The notes under the pieces: generated by a model
What the model was told of the DNA's origin: nothing
Databases searched by the model: none
Seen by the model: the letters and a program-made list of their open reading frames with translations, nothing else
Program-made: the position numbers and the translations under genes
Shown: positions 37,407 through 45,768 of the stretch, in pieces
Layout: every line of letters begins with the position of its first letter
Numbering within the stretch: the first letter of the stretch is position 1
Assembly (NCBI RefSeq): GCF_001895925.1
Contig: NZ_MPPI01000014.1
Span: 62,001-126,000, forward strand
DNA length: 64,000 nucleotides
From: Phormidesmis priestleyi ULC007
Lineage (GTDB): Bacteria; Cyanobacteriota; Cyanobacteriia; Leptolyngbyales; Leptolyngbyaceae
Direction: 5' to 3'

Positions 37407-39137
37407 TCAAAATCCCAAGTCAGCCTTTGCCACTTCTGCTGCCTTGAAAACCTTGTCGTCGGGCATTTCTTCCCAGGCGACATCTCCAATTTCGGTGTAA
37501 AAGGTTTCGTCGTAGGGGCGAGTGCGGATCACCACAGGCATCGGGACGGCGTGACCGAGGATTAGAGCTTGCTGCTTAGAGTCAAGTTTTGAGAGCACCG
37601 ATCGTAAACTCTGAGCGCCCGAAACCCCTGTAAAAATTGCGTCGATGTCTTTCTCATCGTTCAGCAGGGCGGTGATGCGAGTCCCAATTTGAGACATGAC
37701 TTCGTTATCGATGCCAGACGGACGTTGATCAACCACAAGCAGCGTCACAAAATATTTCCGCATTTCACGGGCGATCGTGCCAAAAATGGTCTGTCCAACG
37801 GTGGCGGGGTCGAGAAAGCGGTGCGCTTCTTCGATCGTGATCACGAGTTGACGAGGACGATCGCTGACATTTTTAGTTTGCAAAAACTTCTCAGCTTTGC
37901 GGACATAAGCCTGGTGGATGCGCCGCGCAATGATATTTGTTGCCAGCATATAAGAGAGCAGATTCGACTGAGAGCCGAATTCTACGACGACGTGCTTGCC
38001 GTTTTCTAAACATTCCAGAACTTGATCGACGTAGTTGTGAGGGCAACTGTTCCGAATATATTTCAGGTCATCGAGTCGATTTAGCTTGCGTTGCAGTGCC
38101 ATGATCGATGACTTGCTGCCCATTTTCGTTTCGCAAAATTCTTGAATTTCGCCGTTGCTCATCGTCATGAGGCGATTGATCCAAGCTTTGCCAAACTCGT
38201 TGCGGAGAATGACGGCGTTTTCTAGGCTGGCTTCTGAGAGATTGAGTTCTCCGCGCACTAGCATCAGATCTTCGACTTCAAGCTGGTCATAGCCGATGTA
38301 GAGTTCTTGAGCATCGCGAACGCCTCTGCGCTTGGTCGAATCGGGATCGAGAGTGAAGATTTGCACCTGTCCGGGGAAGAGTTGCCGCAGTCCTTTAACA
38401 GTGCTGAAATGCTTGCCTTCGCGGGTGGCTTCCCAACCATATTCAGAGTGCATATCAAAGATCAGATTGACAGCAGCCTGTTTGCGAATAATGCCAGACA
38501 ATAGCAATCGCGTTAGGAATGATTTCCCGGTTCCTGACTTGCCAAACACGCCGTTACTGCGTTCGACAAAGCGATCGAGGTCAATGCAAATCGGCACTTC
38601 CATATCGATCGGTTGTCCGATCGCAAAGTTGCGCCGAGTCGGGTCATCTTCCCAGCCAAAGACGGCACGAAAGTCTCGATCGCTGGCATCAAACACTTGA
38701 CTGAAGTGGCTCGGAATTGTCTTGACGGGCAGCAGTTCAATATTGGCGCTTGAGTTGGGTTCGTAAGATGCGGCGGCGGTTTTTGATTTTGATTTTTTCT
38801 TTGAAGCATTGTTGGCGGCTTGCGCCTCGCTCATCGCCTCTTCGGGCGTAAACATCAGCATGGGCGTGAGGTCGATCGTGCCATAAGTCCCACTGCCTGC
38901 GAGGACTTCTTGCATGAAGGTGTTGCTCGGATCAGGAGGATTTGCCACGATGCGGGGGCTGCTCGTTCCCAGAGACACGTCGGTGAGCATGCAGAAAAAG
39001 CGCGATCTTACCCCTTGCACGACCAAAAATTTCCCGACTCGCATCTCTTCAACCGAGACATCGGGATGCAGGCGCACTTCTAACCCTTGGCTCAACGAAC
39101 CTTGGATCACGGAACCTAACGGCTTTTCTGGATTCAT
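37407..39137 (-). CDS. HerA-like (DUF87) ATPase
   Basis: A 576-residue FtsK/HerA-superfamily motor ATPase. An N-terminal HAS-barrel-like domain (1-100) precedes an Ala/Lys linker. Walker A is FGKSGTGKSFLTRLLLSG (GKSGTGKS 199-206), Walker B is QLVITIEEAHRFLDP, and the sensor region is LLVVDQRPSGIDNEVMSQIG. HerA usually works with the NurA nuclease in DNA end resection or with SIR2/DUF4297 partners in phage defence. Neither is adjacent, so this is probably the chromosomal cyanobacterial form with a housekeeping role. Confidence 0.87.
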   Translation of the reverse strand: MNPEKPLGSVIQGSLSQGLEVRLHPDVSVEEMRVGKFLVVQGVRSRFFCMLTDVSLGTSSPRIVANPPDPSNTFMQEVLAGSGTYGTIDLTPMLMFTPEEAMSEAQAANNASKKKSKSKTAAASYEPNSSANIELLPVKTIPSHFSQVFDASDRDFRAVFGWEDDPTRRNFAIGQPIDMEVPICIDLDRFVERSNGVFGKSGTGKSFLTRLLLSGIIRKQAAVNLIFDMHSEYGWEATREGKHFSTVKGLRQLFPGQVQIFTLDPDSTKRRGVRDAQELYIGYDQLEVEDLMLVRGELNLSEASLENAVILRNEFGKAWINRLMTMSNGEIQEFCETKMGSKSSIMALQRKLNRLDDLKYIRNSCPHNYVDQVLECLENGKHVVVEFGSQSNLLSYMLATNIIARRIHQAYVRKAEKFLQTKNVSDRPRQLVITIEEAHRFLDPATVGQTIFGTIAREMRKYFVTLLVVDQRPSGIDNEVMSQIGTRITALLNDEKDIDAIFTGVSGAQSLRSVLSKLDSKQQALILGHAVPMPVVIRTRPYDETFYTEIGDVAWEEMPDDKVFKAAEVAKADLGF

Positions 39138-39335
39138 GACGAGCCTCGATCGACCTTCTGGTTTATCGTACCGCGATTTTAGGAGGTCAATACAAGCGTT
39201 CTATATTTGAGAATGTGAGCGATCGCAGAACAGAAGTAATATTTTTTGAACACAGGGCGATAAAATGGTTGCGAAATCTTCGTTCCACGAGACGCATTTT
39301 CAGTTTTTGTGAACCCTAGTAGAGATTTGTCGCTT

Positions 39336-39434
39336 AGGATCGTGGCTTAAGTAATGTCGGTTACTTGTAACGTCAATGGGCACGACAGCGCCATGCCCTT
39401 ACACAGATTTCTGCTTTATTTAATTCACGATCCT
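39336..39434. mobile_element. Family A repeat with terminal inverted repeats (complete copy)
   Basis: AGGATCGTGGCTTAA (39336-39350) and TTAATTCACGATCCT (39420-39434) are near-perfect inverted ends (two mismatches) of a 99-base non-coding element containing the GGGCACGACAGCGCCATGCCC palindrome. The other three copies share only one end. It ends 23 bases before the likely DUF4230 start codon. Confidence 0.72.
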
Positions 39435-39457
39435 TGAGAGCGCCAGGAGAAACTTTA

Positions 39458-40117
39458 GTGAACACAGCCAATCTTTTCCAGACTGCTATCCAATCGACGG
39501 CTAATAAACTCAACAGACAAATTGGGCTAATTGGGGTTAGCGCGTTAGTTGCCATTATGGTGCTCTGGTTTGTTTTTGCCAAGCCTGTTTCTATTGATAA
39601 AACTTGGGTTAGAAACCTGATTTTTAGTGGGGTTCAAGATGCCAGTGAGTTTGTTACAGCTACTGTAGATGGCAAAGTGGCAGTGACTTTGGAGGAAACA
39701 ACAAAGAAACTGAAATATTTTCCAGTTGGAAAGACTCATCTTGTTTATGAAGGAGTCGGCAAAGTGCAGGCAGGGTTAGATCTGACAAAGTTAGAAGTAT
39801 TAGAATTCGACTCTAGTCAACACTCTATTCGCATCTCGCTTCCCGCTGCTCATATTGTTGCGGTCAATCTCGATCTCGATCGCTCGTCAACCCTGGCAAG
39901 CTACCGCGAATATTTTGGGGCAAAAGCGGGAGCGGAAGAGTATGAGAAGGTTCAACGTCAGGCGATCGATGTCATCCGCAAGGAAGCCTGCGAGAGTAAA
40001 ATTTTGAAAGCCGCAAGCAACAACGCCACTCAACAGTTGGAAGTTATCTTGACGAAAGCAGGGTTTGAGAAGATCAAAATTGACACCCGTTTCGATTCCC
40101 CCAAGTGTAACCTGTGA
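39458..40117 (+). CDS. DUF4230 domain-containing membrane-anchored protein
   Basis: A 219-residue protein with one N-terminal membrane helix (IGLIGVSALVAIMVLWFVFA) and an extracytoplasmic DUF4230 domain: GKTHLVYEGVGKVQAGLDLT, IRISLPAAHIVAVNLDLDRS, a helical part and ILTKAGFEKIKIDTRF at the end. Function unknown. The frame extends to a TTG at 39434, inside the repeat element, but GTG at 39458 has AGGAGA 7 bases upstream and is the better start. Confidence 0.82.
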   Translation: MNTANLFQTAIQSTANKLNRQIGLIGVSALVAIMVLWFVFAKPVSIDKTWVRNLIFSGVQDASEFVTATVDGKVAVTLEETTKKLKYFPVGKTHLVYEGVGKVQAGLDLTKLEVLEFDSSQHSIRISLPAAHIVAVNLDLDRSSTLASYREYFGAKAGAEEYEKVQRQAIDVIRKEACESKILKAASNNATQQLEVILTKAGFEKIKIDTRFDSPKCNL

Positions 40118-40271
40118 ATTTACATAAACCCGATGATGCTTCACCATAACTTCATTGTGCTCGTGTAAAGATTGACCCAGAATGCTCTCTTGATACCAAC
40201 TTGGGAAAAACGATCGCAAATCCAAATGGTGTAGCTAGGTGCATGAAGACCAATATTTGAGGGGTTTGATT

Positions 40272-41219
40272 GTGAACGATCGGAAATTAGATGCCGTAAT
40301 TCCTCTGACGCTCAAGGATTATCCAAGATTTGAGATTTTGCACACATCCTTAAAGCTTTTCTTCAAAGATTTGGGCAAATGCTGGATTGTTACTCCTGAT
40401 CATGAATTCGAGCAAATTAAGTCGCTGATTTCAGACGAGCAATATTGTGTGATTCCAGAATCGAGCTTGGTGCCTGAGTTCAAAATCTTTCGATCGTCCA
40501 ATCGATTTAGCATTTTTAAATCGGTGCCAGGGTGGTTTAAGCAGCAGATTATTAAGATTGCGATCGCGGACAAAATAGAAACCGATTTTTACCTCACGCT
40601 AGATGCAGATGTGATCTGTACAAAACCTGTCTACTTTGAAGATTTAATTAAAGACGGACGGGCAGTTTGTTACATTCATCAAACGCACACTCATCATGAT
40701 TGGTACGGCTGGGCAGAAGAAGTCCTCAAAATGACTGCCAGGAGCCGCGAACTATTGCACAACGTGACTCCAGCCGTGCTAAGTAAGCAAGCAATGCTGG
40801 AATTGCAAACCTATTTGACGCAGGTTTACCATAAGACAAAATTCCCACTCAGACGAAGAGATCTGAAAGTCGTTGCTTTGAAGTTTCTAACTACATTTTT
40901 ACCCAAAAAATCAACGCTTCGTCATCAGTTATTAAGCTGGAGATCTTATCTATCAGTCTGCACGCCGTGGACAGAATACGGTCTTTATTATATTTTCTTA
41001 GAAGAGACAAACCGATTCGACAAATATCACATTGAAGTCACAGACCCCATTTACACAAACGATGATTCTGTTTGGTATAAAGAAACCTTTGAATCTTGGG
41101 ATGTTGAGAAAGTATTTAGCCCTGAAAGCAGCCACTTTTTTGTCATTGTTCAAGGTTGGCTAGATCTCGATATTCAAGAAGTTTGGCAGAAAGTTGATCA
41201 GTATTTGAACAAGAGCTAA
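40272..41219 (+). CDS. DUF6492-type putative glycosyltransferase
   Basis: A roughly 315-residue protein. It begins with DAVIPLTLKDYPRFEILHTS, a GT-A-like first strand, and later has FYLTLDADVICTKPVYFEDL with a DAD motif that could bind metal and nucleotide sugar, as in family-2/8 transferases. Aromatic-rich segments follow (THHDWYGWAEEVL, TPWTEYGLYYIF). I place it in DUF6492 from these blocks; the substrate is unknown. GTG at 40272 with GAGGGG 7 bases before is preferred to the GTG at 40239. Confidence 0.72.
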   Translation: MNDRKLDAVIPLTLKDYPRFEILHTSLKLFFKDLGKCWIVTPDHEFEQIKSLISDEQYCVIPESSLVPEFKIFRSSNRFSIFKSVPGWFKQQIIKIAIADKIETDFYLTLDADVICTKPVYFEDLIKDGRAVCYIHQTHTHHDWYGWAEEVLKMTARSRELLHNVTPAVLSKQAMLELQTYLTQVYHKTKFPLRRRDLKVVALKFLTTFLPKKSTLRHQLLSWRSYLSVCTPWTEYGLYYIFLEETNRFDKYHIEVTDPIYTNDDSVWYKETFESWDVEKVFSPESSHFFVIVQGWLDLDIQEVWQKVDQYLNKS

Positions 41220-41241
41220 ATAATTCTAAGCAGGTGAATCA

Positions 41242-41268
41242 GTGGGACAGGCAAGATGCCCATCCCAC
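41242..41268. terminator. Stem-loop between convergent genes
   Basis: GTGGGACAGGCAAGATGCC continues to CATCCCAC: outer stem GTGGGA/TCCCAC and inner stem GGCA/TGCC. It lies in the 60-base gap between two opposing stop codons, so it could end transcription from both sides. Similar GTGGGACAGGC repeats are common in cyanobacteria. Confidence 0.65.
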
Positions 41269-41279
41269 AAAATAACTCA

Positions 41280-42065
41280 CTAGTCAATATCGATCGAGGT
41301 CGGTGAAGAACCCGATGGAGTTGCAAACGGCGAAGACTTGCGGAAGTCAGCATAGAGCTTGTCGCGCCAAGTGAAGAACGGCTCAAACGTGCCAACGTCT
41401 GCGATTCCAGAAATGCCTTGACCTTTGAGCGCCTCAGGGATATTCAAATAAGAACCCGTGGGAAATTTGACATACATCGTTAAACCTGCGACGGCAAAGT
41501 CTGCCAGCGTTGGCGTATCTCCCAGCAAATAGGGTTGCTCCAGCAGAATGAAGCAGAGGGCCGTTAAGTCACGCTTGAGAGCAGCTTGAGCATCTTTAAC
41601 GGCATCGGCTCCCATGCCCATACCCAGAAAGCCAAATAGCTCTTGGGGAATGGCACCCACCAGGTTCTTAAAGACATCAGGAACCGAGTTGGGCAGCAAA
41701 GCCGTGCGGAAATTTTGATTAGAGCCGATCGAGCCAATTAACCCTTTACGAGCATTGAGGCCGATCGATTCGTCTGCCCATTGCTCGATCAGCAAACATA
41801 ACCCCTTCTGTTTTGGCTCAGAGGGAATGATCGGCTTTTCGGGATATTTTTTGTCTAGATATTCTGCGATCGCCGTTGAGTCTGCAATAATCTCGCTGCC
41901 ATCTTTGAGGACGGGCACCTGTCGTTGTCCAGACAGTTGATAAAGCTCAATTTGTCCAACGCCGGGAGTGACTTCAATCTTGCGATATTCCAGACCCTTA
42001 TAGTCTAAAATCAGCCGAACTTTTTCAGCGTAGTGAGACATCTCAAATTGATATAACTCCAGCAT
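41280..42065 (-). CDS. Glutathione S-transferase family protein
   Basis: A 261-residue GST. The N-terminal thioredoxin-like domain is MLELYQFEMSHYAEKVRLIL, with VPVLKDGSEIIADSTAIAEYL as the glutathione-binding turn (given as VPVLKDGSEIIADS). The helical C-terminal domain has QPYLLGDTPTLADFAVAGLT. It is longer than the GST at 5101 and shares little with it. The initial SHYAEKVR pattern (Ser/Tyr in place of a CxxC) resembles Mia40-less omega-type GSTs only loosely. Substrate unknown. Confidence 0.85.
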   Translation of the reverse strand: MLELYQFEMSHYAEKVRLILDYKGLEYRKIEVTPGVGQIELYQLSGQRQVPVLKDGSEIIADSTAIAEYLDKKYPEKPIIPSEPKQKGLCLLIEQWADESIGLNARKGLIGSIGSNQNFRTALLPNSVPDVFKNLVGAIPQELFGFLGMGMGADAVKDAQAALKRDLTALCFILLEQPYLLGDTPTLADFAVAGLTMYVKFPTGSYLNIPEALKGQGISGIADVGTFEPFFTWRDKLYADFRKSSPFATPSGSSPTSIDID

Positions 42066-42349
42066 AATCAGCCTCCAGTTTACGATTAAGAAAGTAGCGC
42101 TATTTCGTTCCTGATCAACGCTTCTAGAACAATTTTAGTGTGGTTACAGAAAACCATACTCTAGCGTTAAAGCGCTCATTCTGTATCTGGCGTGGGAGCG
42201 AATTTCAGAATCTATACGTTCTTTTAAGACCTCTGCTCAAATCTCACCCTAGACAGAACTCCATCAACTCCTAATGACAGAGAACACAATCATGCTCGTC
42301 TCCTAAAGTTTGAAAGGTATATAAAGCTACATTTTTTGGAGCGTATTTC

Positions 42350-42865
42350 ATGAACTCATTCAGTCACGATCGTTTAATCAAGCGCATGATTGCTCTGCTA
42401 GGTGCGACCGGACTCGCTGCCTTTTCTGGGCTACCTGCTTTCGCTCAAGTCAACCCCAATAACCGATCGGTAGATTGCTCGGCTTATGTCAATGGGGGTA
42501 TTGGTGGCCCAATGAATAATTCAGGTCAGTCGAGCTATGACACTGCAACGGTTCCTCAAAATCGCTCAAATGCGATGAATCAATCGGACAACTCATCTAA
42601 CAGCTACAACTCCTATGGAATGAGCCGTGATGGTCAGTTTTCGGCTAGAAACCCCAATGCAGCAATTCCGTTTCGCAGCAACGGGCCGGCGGGCACGTCT
42701 GGCGGAGAATCGAACCTGAATTTACAGGCGTATAGTGCAGATCGGGGAGCTTCATTCAACCGCGCTTATTCTACTCCAGATCGGTCTAGTGCAAATCCGA
42801 TTCCGCGGTCTAGTGCAAATCCGATTCCGGTAGAGTGTCTACCTGGTGGCGTTAACAATCGATAA
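42350..42865 (+). CDS. Secreted low-complexity protein, unknown function
   Basis: A 171-residue exported protein with a signal peptide (MIALLGATGLAAFSGLPAFA, cleavage after AFA). The mature part is rich in Asn, Ser and Gly (SGQSSYDTATVPQNRSNAMN) and likely disordered. Near the C-terminus an 8-residue unit, RSSANPIP, is directly repeated, encoded by a 24-base tandem duplication around 42784-42830. Cysteines in VDCSAY and VECLPG could pair. No recognised family. Confidence 0.65.
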   Translation: MNSFSHDRLIKRMIALLGATGLAAFSGLPAFAQVNPNNRSVDCSAYVNGGIGGPMNNSGQSSYDTATVPQNRSNAMNQSDNSSNSYNSYGMSRDGQFSARNPNAAIPFRSNGPAGTSGGESNLNLQAYSADRGASFNRAYSTPDRSSANPIPRSSANPIPVECLPGGVNNR

Positions 42866-42897
42866 ACCAGCGTTAGCAACGCATTGATTAACAGAGT

Positions 42898-42934
42898 TAG
42901 CGGATGAGTGATCTAACAGATTGTTCATCCGCTA
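42898..42934. terminator. Stem-loop terminator between convergent genes
   Basis: TAGCGGATGA (42898-42907) pairs perfectly with TCATCCGCTA (42925-42934). It lies between the stop codons of the secreted protein and the ABC permease, and may serve both. Confidence 0.7.
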
Positions 42935-42935
42935 T

Positions 42936-43958
42936 TTAGTATCGAATGCGGGGATCGATGTAGGCGTTGATTACGTCGATCGCGATGCTTGACAACGCCA
43001 CGATCGCTGCAAAAAATACAACAATTCCCTGCACGGTGGGATAGTCACGCTGCGCGATCGCGCGATATAAGCGGTTAGCGAGTCCGGGCCACGAGAATGT
43101 AACTTCTGTCAAAATTGCGCCACCTAGCATTGACGCTAGCGTTAACCCCAAGATTGTAATCACTGGAATCATCGCATTCTTAAGCGCATGATTAACAAGG
43201 ATTTTTCGTTCGGGGATGCCTCTGGCTCTGGCAGCTTCTACATAGTCGGCTTGGAGCGTTTGCTTGAGATTAACGCGCACAATACGCTCGAAGATGCCAC
43301 TGACTAAAACTCCCAGTGTGAGTGAGGGCAGCGCCAGATAGTATAAGGCGATGAAGAACTGATTGAGATTGCCCTTGAGAAGGCTATCGATCGTATACAG
43401 TCCGGTAATGCCTTGAGGTGCAGGAACCGTGACTGGGAAGCGGGTGCCCAACGGGAACCAACCGAGTTGCACTGAAAAAATTAACTGCAACAGCATTCCT
43501 AGCCAGAATAGCGGAATGGAATAAGTGATAATGCCAAACAACCGACCGCCGACATCGATCGCGCTATTGGGGCGAGAGGCAGAAATTACGCCAACGCCAA
43601 TGCCAACGATCAGCGCGATCGCCATGCTGACGATCGCCAGTTCAACCGTTGCCGGAAAAAACTTGCCAATAATCTCCCACACCGATTCCTTACTGGTGAG
43701 TGATTTACCTAAATCTAGACGCAGCAAAGCGCCCATATAGTCGAGATATTGCAAAAATAGTGGCTTTCCCAAGCCCAACTGAGCGCGTAAAGCTTCCTTT
43801 GCGGCTTCGGGGGCACGCGGGCCTAACAGCGCATCGATCGGGTCTCCGGGCGTGGCTCGCAGCAGCAAGAAAACCAGGCTTGTGATCAGCCACAGCATTA
43901 CAGGGGCAAGCAAGACCCGCGACAAAATGTAGTAACGCAGAGAACTCGATCGAGACAT
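42936..43958 (-). CDS. Peptide/nickel-type ABC transporter permease (DppB family)
   Basis: A 340-residue inner-membrane permease with the N-terminal TM_PBP1-like segment (LLRATPGDPIDALLGPRAP), six helices, and the cytoplasmic EAA loop YVEAARARGIPERKILVNHA that docks the ATPase. The end PTVQGIVVFFAAIVALSSIA is typical of DppB/OppB. It lies 81 bases after the substrate-binding gene and is probably co-transcribed. The DppC-like second permease and both ATPases are not in the window, so the importer must be completed elsewhere. Confidence 0.92.
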   Translation of the reverse strand: MSRSSSLRYYILSRVLLAPVMLWLITSLVFLLLRATPGDPIDALLGPRAPEAAKEALRAQLGLGKPLFLQYLDYMGALLRLDLGKSLTSKESVWEIIGKFFPATVELAIVSMAIALIVGIGVGVISASRPNSAIDVGGRLFGIITYSIPLFWLGMLLQLIFSVQLGWFPLGTRFPVTVPAPQGITGLYTIDSLLKGNLNQFFIALYYLALPSLTLGVLVSGIFERIVRVNLKQTLQADYVEAARARGIPERKILVNHALKNAMIPVITILGLTLASMLGGAILTEVTFSWPGLANRLYRAIAQRDYPTVQGIVVFFAAIVALSSIAIDVINAYIDPRIRY

Positions 43959-44039
43959 GGGTCAGTTCAAAAAGAGACGTTTAATGATTGTCTTTTAGTT
44001 TGGCAGTTGCGATCGGCTTTTGATTCAAGTCTTCCTGAT

Positions 44040-45650
44040 TTAGGACTTACGCATTTCCCCAAAGGGAACTTTTTGAGTCACTTCTAAATGAGCGCCTTGA
44101 ATTCCTTTTTGAGCGAATAGATAATCTTTGTTTTGCCAAAGGGGAATAAATGGAACATCTTGAGCCGAGACCTCTTGCAATTCAGCAAAGATCTTTTTGC
44201 GAGTTTCGGGGTTGAGTTCTTGACGACTGCGATCGATTAACTGATTGGCTCGATCGCTATAGTAAAATGACCCTTGAGCAAAACTCTGTCCTTCTTCGCA
44301 TCCCGCTTTCACACTACCTTTAGAGCATTCTAGAAACGGATAAATGTAGTTATCTGCGTCAAGAAAATCAGGAGTCCAGTCTAATAAGAAAATGGGATAA
44401 ACGCCTTTGTCTAAGTTTTTATAAGCTGCGGTAGATTCAATGCTGTTTAAGTCGATTTGCATCAATCCACCAAGCTCTTTTTGAACAATCGCTCTTAGCG
44501 TTAACGCTGCCATCTGATCGTTGCTTAAATTAGAACGATACCAAAGCTCAACTTTGAGAGGATTCTGGACTGAATAGCCTACTTTTTGCAAAAGCTCTGT
44601 CGCTTTGTTGACGTTGCGATCACCATAGACTTCAAACACAGGTTTCTGCACCGCTAACGTTGCCGGAATCAAACTATAAAGTGGTTCAATCTGTCCTTGA
44701 AACACGCGACTTTGTAGAAGCGGACGATCAATGATGGACGCGATCGCTTGCCGCACTTCTAACTTATCCAATGGCGGCGAATTGATATTTAAGGTGAGAT
44801 AATTAATGCCGCTCCCAGATTCCTCAATAATCTGCCAGCCTGCACTTGCTTTTTTCTCCTGCAACGCCCGAATTTGATCTAACGCGAGGCTTTGATAAGC
44901 AACGTCGATCGCGCCAGTCCGAAAGGCGTTAAACAGATTGGCAGGACTGGAGAAAAATTGAATATCAACGCCCTTGTTAGCGGGTTTTTTGCCCCAATAG
45001 CGATCGAACGCTTCTAACTGCATTGAGTCGGTGCCATATCTCACCAGTTTGTAAGCACCTGTGCCCACAAATTGATCCGACTTAAACGACCCTTCTTTGA
45101 TTTCATAAGCGTTTGGAGAAACCGCACACGCACCCGAAAACGCCAACAGTGAAGGAAATGCGGCAAACGGCTTTTTGAGTTTGATCGTTAGCTCATAGTC
45201 TGCCGATGGCGTAATCGAGTCAACACTATCAGAAATCAAGAACGAGGGTGCGCCGCCATTTTGAATAAATCGCTGAAGCGAAAACGTCATCGCTTTGGCA
45301 TTAAACGCAGCCCCGTCATGAAACACAACACCGCGACGTAAAGGAATTTTATACGTTAATCCATCCTTGCTGACGATCGGCAGAGCCGTTGCCAGTTGAG
45401 GTTCAAGTTCGCTAGTGCCCAGCTTATAGGTATAGAGCCGATCGCCCAAGTTATAGAGCAAATTGCCAGAAAAGATATTGTAAGCATCTGCGGGGTCGAT
45501 CGTGCTCACTGTCGCAGTTGTGCCTAGCGTAATTCGTCCACTGTTGAGGTTGGGTGAATCTAGCGTAGAGTGATTGCAACTCACTGCCAAAATGCAGCAC
45601 AGACAGAATAACACCAACGATCTGAGGCGCTGCCGCAACTGGTTAGCCAT
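44040..45650 (-). CDS. Family-5 ABC substrate-binding lipoprotein (peptide/opine type)
   Basis: A 536-residue binding protein. A lipoprotein signal (SLVLFCLCCILAVSC, lipidated Cys25) precedes the SBP_bac_5 fold: ATVSTIDPADAYNIFSGNLL, LEPQLATALP, YKIPLRRGVVFHDGAAFNAK, QFVGTGAYKLVRY. Many members bind di- or oligopeptides. The frame stays open to an ATG at 45806, but this upstream part runs through a dispersed repeat (45712-45752), so ATG 45650 is chosen. Paired with the DppB-like permease downstream. Confidence 0.9.
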   Translation of the reverse strand: MANQLRQRLRSLVLFCLCCILAVSCNHSTLDSPNLNSGRITLGTTATVSTIDPADAYNIFSGNLLYNLGDRLYTYKLGTSELEPQLATALPIVSKDGLTYKIPLRRGVVFHDGAAFNAKAMTFSLQRFIQNGGAPSFLISDSVDSITPSADYELTIKLKKPFAAFPSLLAFSGACAVSPNAYEIKEGSFKSDQFVGTGAYKLVRYGTDSMQLEAFDRYWGKKPANKGVDIQFFSSPANLFNAFRTGAIDVAYQSLALDQIRALQEKKASAGWQIIEESGSGINYLTLNINSPPLDKLEVRQAIASIIDRPLLQSRVFQGQIEPLYSLIPATLAVQKPVFEVYGDRNVNKATELLQKVGYSVQNPLKVELWYRSNLSNDQMAALTLRAIVQKELGGLMQIDLNSIESTAAYKNLDKGVYPIFLLDWTPDFLDADNYIYPFLECSKGSVKAGCEEGQSFAQGSFYYSDRANQLIDRSRQELNPETRKKIFAELQEVSAQDVPFIPLWQNKDYLFAQKGIQGAHLEVTQKVPFGEMRKS

Positions 45651-45711
45651 AAAACCGGGGGCTTCTAAAATAAGGTATAGCCAGTCTATACCAGTTGAAC
45701 GCGCTAAATTT

Positions 45712-45752
45712 GCCCTCACCCTAGCCCTCTCCCGCAGGAGAGGGAACAGGAG
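45712..45752. repeat. CCCTCTCCC/GGAGAGGG dispersed hairpin
   Basis: CCCTAGCCCTCTCCCGCAGG followed by AGAGGGAACAGGAG. The CCCTCTCC/GGAGAGGG stem with a short loop is a REP-like motif found in many bacteria. It lies between two genes on the minus strand and may act as a terminator of the upstream gene. Confidence 0.6.
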
Positions 45753-45768
45753 ATCGAAATGAGAATGG

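Noticed and set aside
37407-39137. HerA-based phage defence system
   Set aside because: No NurA, SIR2 or DUF4297 partner is adjacent; flanks are a sigma factor and DUF4230.
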